Assembly (NCBI GenBank): GCA_028688235.1
Contig: JAQTYP010000112.1
Location: forward strand, 1-9,164
Source: Methylomonas sp.
GTDB lineage: Bacteria > Pseudomonadota > Gammaproteobacteria > Methylococcales > Methylomonadaceae
DNA length: 9,164 nucleotides
Reading direction: 5' to 3'
The notes below the pieces were generated by a model. It saw nothing but the letters and a program-made list of their open reading frames with translations, made no database searches and was not told the DNA's origin. Positions 1 to 7,505 of this stretch are shown one piece after another. A program made the position numbers and the translations under genes. Position 1 is the stretch's first letter. Every line of letters begins with the position of its first letter.

Positions 1-483
1 GGTCAGTGCCACGATTTGATCGGTAGTTAGCGATTGCACCGCGGTGGTGCCCAGCGAAGCGAGCTGAGCCGTGCTCAGGGCAGCAACATCCTGGGTTTCC
101 ATTGCCACGATTTGATCTGTCGTCAATACAGCGAGATCAGCAGTTTCCAATCCCTTAACTTGTGCAGTCGTCAAGGTAGCTATCTGATCGGTAGTCAATC
201 CCTGGATCTGGCTAGTAGTTAGGGCTGCGATTTGCGCCGACTTCAGCGCTTGCAACTGGTTTGATTCTAACAATTGAAGGTCATATACATCGAGCGCTTG
301 GATCTGGCTCGAACTGAGGATGACAAGGTCCTCTGTATCAATGGCCGTGATCTGCTCAGTAGTGATCGCTTGGATTTGAGCTGTTGTCATCGCTTGAAAA
401 TCAGCGGTTTTCAACGCTTTGATCTGCGTGGTGCTTAACTGAGATATTTGCGTTGGTGTCATTGCGGTAACGATCGAAGTCAT
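1..483 (-). CDS. Octapeptide-repeat protein, N-terminal part (truncated by window edge)
   Basis: The minus strand is open from an ATG at 483 to the window edge (161 codons, no stop). The translation begins MTSIVTAMTPTQISQLSTTQ and is built entirely of contiguous 8-residue units, 20 in all, with consensus (T/S/charged)-T-x-(Q/D)-(I/L/V)-x-(A/G)-(L/M/I). Examples are TTAQIQAI, TTDQIATL and ETADLAVL. Hydrophobic residues recur at unit positions 5 and 8, and T/S is frequent at 1-2. At the DNA level the period is 24 bp. There is no signal peptide: the repeats start at residue 1. The start is supported by AAGGGG 7 nt upstream. Similar Thr/Gln/Leu-rich repeats occur, as far as I recall, in large predicted surface or type I secreted proteins of methanotrophs and other proteobacteria, but I cannot name a family. 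The rest, including any RTX or secretion signal, lies outside the window. The gene is far enough from draG (271 bp) to have its own promoter. Confidence 0.85.
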   Translation of the reverse strand, partial: MTSIVTAMTPTQISQLSTTQIKALKTADFQAMTTAQIQAITTEQITAIDTEDLVILSSSQIQALDVYDLQLLESNQLQALKSAQIAALTTSQIQGLTTDQIATLTTAQVKGLETADLAVLTTDQIVAMETQDVAALSTAQLASLGTTAVQSLTTDQIVALT

Positions 484-754
484 GACCAGTCCCCTTAATT
501 TAATGCATTTACAGAGCTCACTCTTCCTGTTGAAACTTAAGAGCAGACGAATTTGAGAGGTTTATCGACAGCAAAAACTAAAACTTTAATCGTCAAACAA
601 TTTCGCTGATTGAGAGCTTGAGATGCACGCTGATGACTTGGCATCGCTCTTGACGACACCATCCTAAAATGCTGATAGAAAATGATTCATATAGGATATG
701 TCGAAAAAGATAGATCATTTCCCATCAGGCAACCACTCTACAACATACCTTATG
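484..754. other. AT-rich intergenic region between draG and the octad-repeat gene
   Basis: No coding region is evident in these 271 bases. The region must hold the end of the draG transcript and probably the promoter of the repeat gene. I see no convincing sigma-70 pair and no hairpin followed by a T-run. An inverted repeat, ATCCTA at 661-666 and TAGGAT at 692-697, has a 25-nt loop and is too weak to call. TTGACG occurs on the minus strand near 589-594 without a good -10 at the right spacing. Confidence 0.4.
491..496 (-). promoter_or_regulatory. Ribosome binding site AAGGGG of the octad-repeat gene
   Basis: On the minus strand AAGGGG lies 7 nt before the ATG at 483. It is one of the clearest Shine-Dalgarno sites in the window. 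It fixes the start of the partial gene and shows that the repeats begin at the very N-terminus. Confidence 0.75.
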
Positions 755-1639
755 TCAAAAACAATTCATCTGCAGCAATGCATGCGTTTGTTTCTGTATC
801 TGTTTCGTAACTTGCCTATTCAGAATCGACAACCACCCCAGGGGAATCTCCTCAACACCATATTTAGCACCCGCTAACATTCCTGCCAACGCGCCCGTCG
901 TATCGGCATCTCCTCCCTGGTTCACAACGCCAATCAAGCAAGACTCGAAATCAGTGGAATTGAAGAAATAATGCAACACCGTCTGCACGGTATCGACTAT
1001 GTAACCAGTTGCCTTTCCCGGATAAGGGTCAAAGCGGAATTCCGGAAATTGTTCGACCAAGCTTAGCGCATGTTGCCGGCACACCTCGTCGCCGCGCCGT
1101 TGAATCAGGGAATTGACCATGCGCCCCAATGTTAATGTAGCGGCATCGGACAAGGCGTTATGATGCGTCAAATGGCATTGCTCTAGGCTCCAGGCCTCGA
1201 AAAACGCCGGCCGATTCAAGGTCGCCAGCACCACCGGTAAATTGCGCATGCAGGCGCCGTTCCCTGCTTCGTCAGCGCTAGGAGGTCCGAAAAGTTCGCC
1301 GCGATCGCGATATCGCTCTATCCCCCGCCTGCAGGTATTGCCGATGTCCGGCGGCTCGCTTTCCAGCCAGGCGACGAAATTATCGGCGACGGCCCGGATA
1401 TTCCAATCCGGATAATCGATGATCGCCTGCCCCAACACCAACGACATTTGAGTATCGTCGGTGACTTGACCGGCTTCCAAGCCCAACCATCCGCCGCCGA
1501 TAATGTCGCGGTGAACGCCATAAAGTCTTTGAATTTTCTTGGGCGACATGAATTCCACCGTAGCCCCCAAAGCATCCCCGCAAGCAAATCCCAAATAGGC
1601 GCCCAAGGCCCTGCTTAATCTTTCCGAATCCTCATTCAT
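755..1639 (-). CDS. draG: ADP-ribosyl-[dinitrogen reductase] glycohydrolase DraG
   Basis: DraG removes the ADP-ribose that DraT places on an arginine of nitrogenase iron protein (NifH), restoring activity when ammonium stress or energy limitation ends. It is a cytoplasmic, dimanganese-dependent ADP-ribosylglycohydrolase. At 294 residues it has the usual DraG length. Visible metal-site motifs are E29 in GATVEF, TDDTQ at 60-64, D98 in PPDIGNT, and the C-terminal QGGDADTTGA (D244, D246, T247). Each lies within a residue or so of the ligands known in the Rhodospirillum rubrum enzyme. THHNALSDAA at 158-167 is a further family hallmark. The ATG overlaps the draT stop (ATGA, 1636-1639), so the two are translationally coupled and co-transcribed. 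No nif genes or draB lie nearby within the window. All catalytic residues are present, so the enzyme should be active. Confidence 0.95.
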   Translation of the reverse strand: MNEDSERLSRALGAYLGFACGDALGATVEFMSPKKIQRLYGVHRDIIGGGWLGLEAGQVTDDTQMSLVLGQAIIDYPDWNIRAVADNFVAWLESEPPDIGNTCRRGIERYRDRGELFGPPSADEAGNGACMRNLPVVLATLNRPAFFEAWSLEQCHLTHHNALSDAATLTLGRMVNSLIQRRGDEVCRQHALSLVEQFPEFRFDPYPGKATGYIVDTVQTVLHYFFNSTDFESCLIGVVNQGGDADTTGALAGMLAGAKYGVEEIPLGWLSILNRQVTKQIQKQTHALLQMNCF

Positions 1640-2445
1640 CTCAATACCTTAACACTATAGTCGCCGCCTATGACCAAATATTCCGATTCTCCGTGTAAAG
1701 CATGATGCGGCAGAAGATCGTTGCAAAAGATCAGCTTCACCATGGGCACCTCGACTTCCAGAATATAGGAGCCGAATTGGCCGGCGGTATTCGGGTTATC
1801 CGTAAACGAAATCAAGCTGTTAAATCGGACGATTTTGTGATTTTTATCTTCACCGAAAACGATGCAATGATCCTCCAGACCGTTGACGCCGCGATATAAA
1901 GTCTTGTGTCTGGCGGCCGGAAATCCGAAATGCTCGATGACCCACTGACAATACTCATAAAGCAAATCCAGCTGCATGTAGATGCAGTTATTGTGGTAAC
2001 GGCTGCTCATCTTTTCTTCGATATACGTGATCCAGCCCTTGCTATCGAAATTGCTGATCAGTTGCTTATGGTATTGGGGAAACAATCCGAAATGACTCTC
2101 GACCCAACCTTTAAAGACTGCCCCTTGCGCATTGTTGGAATCCAAGCCCCAGTCCTGAATCAATCTCAAATAGCTGTTGCGGTAGCGCCGTCTTCCTGCC
2201 GCGTCATCGCGCAAGCGTTGTTCGGTTTCGAAACCGAACACCACGCACATATAGTCCTGAAAAATCCCGCCGCATTCATTCAAATCCGTTTGTCTATCCA
2301 ACTGTTCGAATAAACCGTGAGCTGACTCCCGAGTACCGGCGATATGCAAGGGTTGCGGATTTTTATTGAAAAGATGATGCGCTATGCAAGCCGTCGAAAC
2401 ACCAATTAAATTCGTGCTGTGCCTATAAAGAGAGGAATCGGGCAT
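1636..2445 (-). CDS. draT: NAD+-dinitrogen-reductase ADP-D-ribosyltransferase DraT
   Basis: DraT transfers ADP-ribose from NAD+ to a conserved arginine of the nitrogenase iron protein (NifH), blocking electron delivery to MoFe protein when ammonium appears or energy falls. In other diazotrophs it is controlled by PII proteins. At 269 residues it is of typical length. The family start is clear: TNLIGVSTACIAHHLFN (11-27) and LHIAGTRESAHGLF (33-46). An R-S-E arginine-type ADP-ribosyltransferase triad can be read: YRG with R185, SFT at 213-215, and ESE at 253-255 within HGESEYLVIGG. The gene begins 53 nt after the nirJ stop, with no obvious terminator between them and only a poor Shine-Dalgarno, so it may be expressed from the nir transcript. 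Its stop overlaps the draG start by 4 nt. Confidence 0.94.
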   Translation of the reverse strand: MPDSSLYRHSTNLIGVSTACIAHHLFNKNPQPLHIAGTRESAHGLFEQLDRQTDLNECGGIFQDYMCVVFGFETEQRLRDDAAGRRRYRNSYLRLIQDWGLDSNNAQGAVFKGWVESHFGLFPQYHKQLISNFDSKGWITYIEEKMSSRYHNNCIYMQLDLLYEYCQWVIEHFGFPAARHKTLYRGVNGLEDHCIVFGEDKNHKIVRFNSLISFTDNPNTAGQFGSYILEVEVPMVKLIFCNDLLPHHALHGESEYLVIGGDYSVKVLR

Positions 2446-2497
2446 TTAAATTTTCTGTCTATGGGCAAATGAAAAATAGCGCAGTTAAAACGGCGAC

Positions 2498-3640
2498 TTA
2501 AATCGGCTCCAGCTCTTCATCCAACAAATAACACCCCGGATCCTCCGCCCAGACATCGCCGGTCAATTGTTGCGCGCGAACGCGAGTGTTGCCGTTGCAG
2601 ATGCTTTGATAATGGCACGTTCCACAACGACCTTTTAGCGGGCGCGGGATTGATTTAAGACCGGCCATCAAAGGATCGGATACGTCCTGCCAGATTTCGG
2701 AAAACGGCCGTTGCCGAACGTTACCGAGCCCGTAATGCCACCAGAAGGTATCCGGATGGACATTACCCAGGTTGTCGATATTGGCGACATTGACACCGGA
2801 GGCGTTGCCTCCCCATTGTCGCAGTTTGGCCTGGATATGGTCGGCGCGCTCAGGAAAACGTCGCCTGACCCAATGCAAAAAATACACGGCATCGGCATCG
2901 TTATTGCCGGTAACCACCTCGCGATGCAAACCTTGCCGCTCCCAAGTCAACGATTTTTCGAATAAAACATCCATCACCCGCCGGGTCAATTGGAATTCGG
3001 CGTCGTCCTTACGGTTCTTGTTACCACGCCCACCGTAGTTCAGATGCGACAAATAAAATTTGTCTATGTCTTCGTCGTCCATCAACTGCAGCAAGGCTTC
3101 GAAATCGTGGGCATTGTCCCGGGTCAGCGTAAAACGAATGCCTGCCTTGATGTCGTGCTGGCGACACAAGCGGATGCCGGCCAGCGAGGCATCGAATGAA
3201 CCCTGCTTCTGCCGGAACTTGTCGTGCGCTTCTCGCATGCCGTCCAGGCTGACACCTATGTATTGATAATCGATGGCGGCGATTTGCTCGATATTGCCCG
3301 AGCCAATCAAGGTGCCGTTGCTGGACAGCGCGACATAAAACCCCATATCGCGGGCGCGTTTGGAAATGGCAAAAATATCCGGATGCAGCAGTGGCTCGCC
3401 GCCCGACAGGATCAATACCGGCACCCCGAAGGTCTTCAAATCGTCCATTACCGCAAAGATTTCCGGCGTGCTCAACTCACCCGGAAAATCGATATCTGCG
3501 GAGGTCGTGTAGCAGTGCTTGCAGGTCAGATTACAGCGGCGTATCAAGTTCCAAATCACCACCGGCCCTTTGGGTTTGCGCGGTTCCGTCAATGGGGTAG
3601 GCTCGAGCACTTCCCGCATGTATTGGCTGAGTCTGAACAT
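2498..3640 (-). CDS. nirJ: Heme d1 biosynthesis radical SAM protein NirJ
   Basis: NirJ acts on 12,18-didecarboxysiroheme in the cytoplasm, removing the two propionate side chains on the way to heme d1, the cofactor of cytochrome cd1 nitrite reductase. The 380-residue protein has the radical SAM cluster motif CNLTCKHC (C36, C40, C43), the GGEP SAM-binding motif at 80-83, and SLDG at 131-134. Near the C-terminus is a second cysteine group for an auxiliary Fe-S cluster: C339, C342, C348 and C370, in the NirJ-like context NGNTRVRAQQLTGDVWAEDP. That tail separates it from AhbC/AhbD-like or PqqE-like relatives. The ATG follows the nirH stop by 3 nt and has AGGGG (3649-3653) 8 nt upstream, inside nirH, so nirH and nirJ are tightly coupled. 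draT follows downstream. Confidence 0.93.
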   Translation of the reverse strand: MFRLSQYMREVLEPTPLTEPRKPKGPVVIWNLIRRCNLTCKHCYTTSADIDFPGELSTPEIFAVMDDLKTFGVPVLILSGGEPLLHPDIFAISKRARDMGFYVALSSNGTLIGSGNIEQIAAIDYQYIGVSLDGMREAHDKFRQKQGSFDASLAGIRLCRQHDIKAGIRFTLTRDNAHDFEALLQLMDDEDIDKFYLSHLNYGGRGNKNRKDDAEFQLTRRVMDVLFEKSLTWERQGLHREVVTGNNDADAVYFLHWVRRRFPERADHIQAKLRQWGGNASGVNVANIDNLGNVHPDTFWWHYGLGNVRQRPFSEIWQDVSDPLMAGLKSIPRPLKGRCGTCHYQSICNGNTRVRAQQLTGDVWAEDPGCYLLDEELEPI

Positions 3641-3643
3641 CTG

Positions 3644-4123
3644 CTACGCCCCTATCCGCAAGCCGGTTTTTTTCAAAATTTTCGTGCTATACAACACCTC
3701 GTGACTGCGGGCGCTGTCACCCAGTATTTCGGCAATCGCAAAGACCTGGCGCTCGGCCTCCTGCTCGGTCTTGCCGTGAATCATCGCAAACAAGTTGTAG
3801 GGCCAATCCGGCAAGTGCCGCGGTCTCTGGTAACAATGGCTGACGAAGGGCAGTTCGGCGACGCTTTGTCCCAAACCGTCCACGCGTTGATCATCCACGT
3901 CCCACACCGTCATGCCGTTAAAAAGATAGCCCAACTTGTAATGATTCGGCACCGCGGCGATACGGCGTATCACGCCTTCGTCCTGCATGCGCGTCATGCG
4001 CCGCATCACTTCCTGTTCATCGAGTCCGACCTGCTCGGCGACGGCGCGATAGGGTTCGGCAACCAGGGGCAAACCCGCCTGAGTCGCTTGAATGATTTGG
4101 CGATCGATAAAATCCATGTTCAT
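3644..4123 (-). CDS. nirH: Siroheme decarboxylase subunit, NirH/NirL type (AsnC/Lrp-like fold)
   Basis: NirD, L, G and H together decarboxylate siroheme to 12,18-didecarboxysiroheme, the first dedicated step to heme d1. The 159-residue product has an N-terminal winged helix (about residues 5-56: DRQIIQATQAGLPL, then YRAVAEQVGLDEQEV) and an AsnC-like ligand domain. The HCYQRPRHLPDWPYNLFAMIHG stretch (96-117, here cut by nothing) is the hallmark of the NirL/NirH half, as opposed to the LNMWFVLA type of NirD/NirG. Position directly before nirJ favours NirH over NirL. The ATG at 4123 or the one at 4117 (MDFIDRQ) could start translation, since neither has a clear ribosome site. The upstream neighbour is an unrelated sensor kinase, so this gene has lost the usual nirG partner immediately upstream. 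Despite HTH homology it is unlikely to be a transcription factor. Confidence 0.88.
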   Translation of the reverse strand: MNMDFIDRQIIQATQAGLPLVAEPYRAVAEQVGLDEQEVMRRMTRMQDEGVIRRIAAVPNHYKLGYLFNGMTVWDVDDQRVDGLGQSVAELPFVSHCYQRPRHLPDWPYNLFAMIHGKTEQEAERQVFAIAEILGDSARSHEVLYSTKILKKTGLRIGA

Positions 4124-4146
4124 TTAAAATATTTTGGTTGGTATGA

Positions 4147-4175
4147 GTTCCCACGGAGAACCCAGGGAACCAGAA
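4147..4175. repeat. Palindromic intergenic element with GGGAACCAGAA, left border of inserted block
   Basis: In the 65-bp gap between the sensor kinase stop and nirH, GTTCCC (4147-4152) and GGGAAC (4165-4170) form an inverted repeat with a 12-nt loop. The right arm continues into GGGAACCAGAA (4165-4175). The same 11 bases in the same orientation occur at 8593-8603 beside nirG, and the preceding 10 bases are also similar. There is no T-run, so it is not a typical intrinsic terminator. It resembles a degenerate dispersed REP-like element. Confidence 0.5.
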
Positions 4176-4188
4176 ACACAGCAAGGTT

Positions 4189-7100
4189 CTAATCCGGATT
4201 CTCCACCGCATCCAGGCATCTCATGATACCTTCATAATCGAAATTATTGGCCATCCCCGACAGAGTTTCCGCCAACACGACGTCATATTGACGTATTTGG
4301 CCAATCAGAGCCTCGATGCCGTCGCTGTCCAAAATTTCCAGCGCATCGCGCAATTCCTTGCGTAAGGTGATCGGCAAGCCAGCCAGCATGGACGGCGTTA
4401 ATACGGCGTATTCAGATTTGCCTCCGTCATCTTGACCTTGATAGAGGTATTCGACGTCGAGTTGGCGCGCCAGACATTGATATATTTCGTCGAAGCGGTA
4501 AGGTTTGCGCACGAAGTCGTCCATACCGGCATCCAGCATTTCCTGTTGTTGCTCTTTAAACGCAGACGCCGTGACCGCAACGATTTTCACATTTTCGCCG
4601 CCGGGCAAATTCCGCAAGCGTTTGGTGGCTTCCAGTCCATCCATGATCGGCATGCGCCTATCCATCCAGATCAAATCCGGATGCCAGCTTTGAAATATTT
4701 CGAGGCACTCCTCCCCATTCCCGGCGATTCGGGTTTTCAACCCGAGCTCGGTCATCAGGCGGTCGAGCAACACCTGATTATCATGCTGATCCTCGACGAT
4801 CAGAATCTTGTGCCGATTTTGCCCAGGCTTCAACCCCACCACCTCGCCTTGGGTTTTGCTCACCGGAAATAGTACATCGTTCGGCAAAGCCAGTTCCACT
4901 GGTAACTCGACTCGAAATATCGAACCTTTGCCCGGCGTGGAATCGACGGAGATACTGCCGCCCAGCATATGCACGAATTGCCGGGTGATGGTCAGGCCCA
5001 GACCTGTACCCTGTTGCGCGGCACCGTCGCTCAATTGCACGAAGGGTTCGAACAAACGCTGCTGATCCTCGGGCGCGATACCAGCGCCCGTATCCTCTAT
5101 CTCTATCAACAAGTGTTGCCGGGCGTTTTTTTTCACTCCCAGCCTGAGGGTGATGCCGCCCTGTTCGGTAAATTTAACCGCGTTATTGATCAGATTGATC
5201 AGTATCTGGCGAATACGAGCTTCATCGCTCTTGATATAGCGCGGAAATTCCGACGATTGGTCGAGCAATAGGCGCAAGTCCTTTTCTTGAGCGCGCAACT
5301 GCATCATCTCAGTGACATCGCGCACCAAAGCGCCTAAATCGAAAGCCGCAATTTCCAATTGCAAGCGCCCGGACTCGATCTTCGCCATCTCCAGCACATC
5401 GTTGATCAACTTGAGCAAATGTTCGCCACTACGGTTGATGATGTCGAGATTCTCGCGCTGGCTGTCGGATATCGAAGGGTCGCGGCGCATCATGCCGGAA
5501 AAGCCTAAAATGGCGTTCAACGGCGTGCGCAATTCGTGACTCATGTTGGCCAAGAACACGCTTTTGGCGGTATTGGCCGCCTCCGCGGCATTTCGCGCCA
5601 GGATCAGATCGGCTGTTCGTTGTTGAACTTCTTCTTCCAGGTGAACCTTGTAACGGCGCAATTCTTCTTCGTTATTCTTTTGCGTCGTGATGTCGCTGCG
5701 CAGATAAAGAAAGTTGCATATCGTGAAGCTATCGTCGTAAATCGGCGAGGCGATGATCTGTTCCCAACGCAACTCACCATTCTTGTGACGATTTCTCAGC
5801 ACGCCACGCCAAACTCTGCCAGCCATCAAGTTGCGCTGACATTCTGCGAACTCCTGTTCCGTCATTTCGCTCGAGATCAGTTCGCGATGCGGCTTGCCGT
5901 ACACCTCGCCGAAGGCATAGCCCGTGATTCGGGTATAGGCCATGTTGGTATAGGTCAGCGTACCTTGCAGATTGGTGATCAACATGCCGGTCGGATTCTG
6001 ATCGGCAGCCTGCGCCAAGCGGTTGATTTCGGTTTCGAATAAATGGCGGTCGGTAATGTCTCGATTGGAAACCCTATGACCTATGTATCGACCATCCTTG
6101 CCAAATACGGCCTGACAGCAATGCGACAGCCAACGGATTTCGCCGTCGCGGCGCACGATACGAAAATCCAGTTCCGTTGGTCTGGGGTGAAGCTCATCAT
6201 GCCTATGCCGCTCCAGTAACTCGACGTCACCGGAGTAAACAATTTGCATCAGCAGCTCCGGATTTTCCAGAAACTCAGTCAACGCGTAACCCGTTACCTG
6301 TTGACAGGATGGCGACATATATAACAACCGGTGATCGCTGCCTTCCCAATACTCCCAATCGTAGGTGTAGTCGGCAATGCTGTGAAATTTTTCTTCCTCT
6401 CGGGTCAAATGCTCGATAAGCTCAACCTGCCGCTGCCAAACCCTTGCAACCACGATTCCCGCAACCACCGATAAGCAGAAGAACACTAGCACGATGCCCG
6501 ACAATTGTTTGGCTTCGATGCGCCATTGCGCCAAAAAGTCCTGATCGGACAAAGCAACAGTCAGATACAGTTGGGCCGAATCGATTTTTCGAAACGAAAC
6601 GATCTCCGCGTCCCGGCCGATTCCGGATTCGATATGAAATGTCCCCGAACTCAGACCGTCGGCCATCATTCGGCTATAGTTTGAATCTTGTCCAACCGCT
6701 GACGCACTCTCGGCTGAAGGTGGATGACGCACCAGCAAACCGATTTCCTTATCGTGCAAGGCTATCGTGATGCCCGGAACCAGGTTGACCGTCTGCCGGA
6801 CTAGGCTTTCCAAAGCCATATCGGCAAACACCGCGCCGGCGAAACGCCCGTCTGGAAAATCCAGCCGGCGAGCAAGATCGATATGCCAAACCTCGTCAGA
6901 CATAAACGGTCTGGCAACGAACAGCTCCAGATCCGACCGACTTCCATGCCCAATAAAAAACGAACGACCGTCCGCCGTCGTGTTGGCATTTCGCGCGGAA
7001 TCAATGCCATAGATCGAGCGCCCTTGGTCGTCGATCACCCGCACGTCTATCACCCATGGCAAACGTGCCCGCAACCGTGACATGAACGCATGCAATTCGG

Positions 7101-7386
7101 TCTCGTCTGCCTGCCCGATTTGCCGTTCCATGTGCTCGACGGCCGCCAGCAAACCGGTATCCGTTTGAGCTAAAGTCGCATCTATGTTTCTAGCCAGCTG
7201 GTCGGCTAAATTCTGTAAATCGGCAACCGCGCGACGTTGGTAAGCATCATGACTCCGCGTCAGAAAAAACGCCACAACAACCGCGACGAGCAGGTTGCTC
7301 AGAATGATACCCAAGATGAGGCGAGCAGAAAGCGGGTTGTGAATGCTAAGCTTGAATGTCATAAGCGGTACCGACGAATTCCGCAT
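4189..7386 (-). CDS. Membrane hybrid sensor histidine kinase (Cache-PAS-PAS-HisKA-HATPase-REC)
   Basis: This 1065-residue inner-membrane hybrid kinase autophosphorylates on histidine and passes the phosphate to its own receiver; the final output partner is not in the window. In order: transmembrane segment about 22-43; extracytoplasmic double-Cache-like sensor about 44-290 (VRVIDDQGRSIYG, then DGRSFFIGHGS); transmembrane segment about 295-316; PAS 1 about 333-447; PAS 2 about 455-570 (NPTGMLITNLQGTLTYTNMA); coiled coil 571-610; HisKA with SHELRTP (H617); HATPase with N box around N731-N735, DTGAGI at 765-770 and GTGLGL at 793-798; receiver 859-975 with D866, phosphoacceptor D909, T939 and K961. 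The last 80 residues look helical, like an HPt domain, but contain no histidine. The start at 7386 has GAAGGG rather far upstream; M9 at 7362 is an alternative. The ligand is unknown. It is co-oriented with nirH, 65 bp upstream of it, and divergent from the 7506 gene. Confidence 0.93.
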   Translation of the reverse strand: MRNSSVPLMTFKLSIHNPLSARLILGIILSNLLVAVVVAFFLTRSHDAYQRRAVADLQNLADQLARNIDATLAQTDTGLLAAVEHMERQIGQADETELHAFMSRLRARLPWVIDVRVIDDQGRSIYGIDSARNANTTADGRSFFIGHGSRSDLELFVARPFMSDEVWHIDLARRLDFPDGRFAGAVFADMALESLVRQTVNLVPGITIALHDKEIGLLVRHPPSAESASAVGQDSNYSRMMADGLSSGTFHIESGIGRDAEIVSFRKIDSAQLYLTVALSDQDFLAQWRIEAKQLSGIVLVFFCLSVVAGIVVARVWQRQVELIEHLTREEEKFHSIADYTYDWEYWEGSDHRLLYMSPSCQQVTGYALTEFLENPELLMQIVYSGDVELLERHRHDELHPRPTELDFRIVRRDGEIRWLSHCCQAVFGKDGRYIGHRVSNRDITDRHLFETEINRLAQAADQNPTGMLITNLQGTLTYTNMAYTRITGYAFGEVYGKPHRELISSEMTEQEFAECQRNLMAGRVWRGVLRNRHKNGELRWEQIIASPIYDDSFTICNFLYLRSDITTQKNNEEELRRYKVHLEEEVQQRTADLILARNAAEAANTAKSVFLANMSHELRTPLNAILGFSGMMRRDPSISDSQRENLDIINRSGEHLLKLINDVLEMAKIESGRLQLEIAAFDLGALVRDVTEMMQLRAQEKDLRLLLDQSSEFPRYIKSDEARIRQILINLINNAVKFTEQGGITLRLGVKKNARQHLLIEIEDTGAGIAPEDQQRLFEPFVQLSDGAAQQGTGLGLTITRQFVHMLGGSISVDSTPGKGSIFRVELPVELALPNDVLFPVSKTQGEVVGLKPGQNRHKILIVEDQHDNQVLLDRLMTELGLKTRIAGNGEECLEIFQSWHPDLIWMDRRMPIMDGLEATKRLRNLPGGENVKIVAVTASAFKEQQQEMLDAGMDDFVRKPYRFDEIYQCLARQLDVEYLYQGQDDGGKSEYAVLTPSMLAGLPITLRKELRDALEILDSDGIEALIGQIRQYDVVLAETLSGMANNFDYEGIMRCLDAVENPD

Positions 7387-7505
7387 AGTTTACGCGCACA
7401 GTCCCTTCGCTGTCTCCCAATTAGAACCCTCCGCCACATTCTTATCGTACAATACAGGAAAGTAGAGCCCGCAAGCTCCAGGGAAATAAGCATCATTTTT
7501 AATCC
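7387..7505. promoter_or_regulatory. Divergent promoter region between sensor kinase and unknown gene
   Basis: This 119-bp region separates two divergent start codons, so it should carry promoters for both. On the plus strand TACAAT (7448-7453) is a fair -10 hexamer, but no good -35 lies 16-18 nt upstream. On the minus strand TACGAT with TTGCGG 19 nt upstream is a weak candidate for the kinase. The two candidate -10 boxes nearly coincide, so the promoters might compete. Exact sites are uncertain. Confidence 0.35.

Noticed and set aside
34..222. A 62-codon plus-strand ORF at the left end
   Set aside because: It is the complement of the octad-repeat coding region, where the minus strand gives 20 perfect-register repeats.
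1..483. 24-bp periodic DNA considered as a CRISPR or tandem non-coding array
   Set aside because: Units are contiguous without spacers, diverge at codon third positions and keep one open frame with an RBS and ATG, so the periodicity is protein-level.
661..697. ATCCTA/TAGGAT inverted repeat as a draG terminator
   Set aside because: The 6-bp AT-rich stem has a 25-nt loop and no T-run on the draG strand; it could easily be chance.
1906..2313. A 135-codon plus-strand ORF opposite draT
   Set aside because: It is antisense to a full-length DraT with a complete R-S-E motif set; there is no RBS or family signal.
3644..4123. NirH-like (and NirG-like) genes as AsnC/Lrp transcription regulators
   Set aside because: The HTH fold is shared, but the HCYQRP and LNMWFVLA motifs and linkage to nirJ are those of siroheme decarboxylase subunits.
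3224..4192. A 322-codon plus-strand ORF opposite nirJ and nirH
   Set aside because: It lies entirely antisense to two strongly recognised genes, has no family features and reads like reverse-frame translation of GC-biased codons.
4432..4872. A 146-codon plus-strand ORF inside the sensor kinase
   Set aside because: It is antisense to the receiver domain, whose key residues (D866, D909, K961) are intact on the minus strand.
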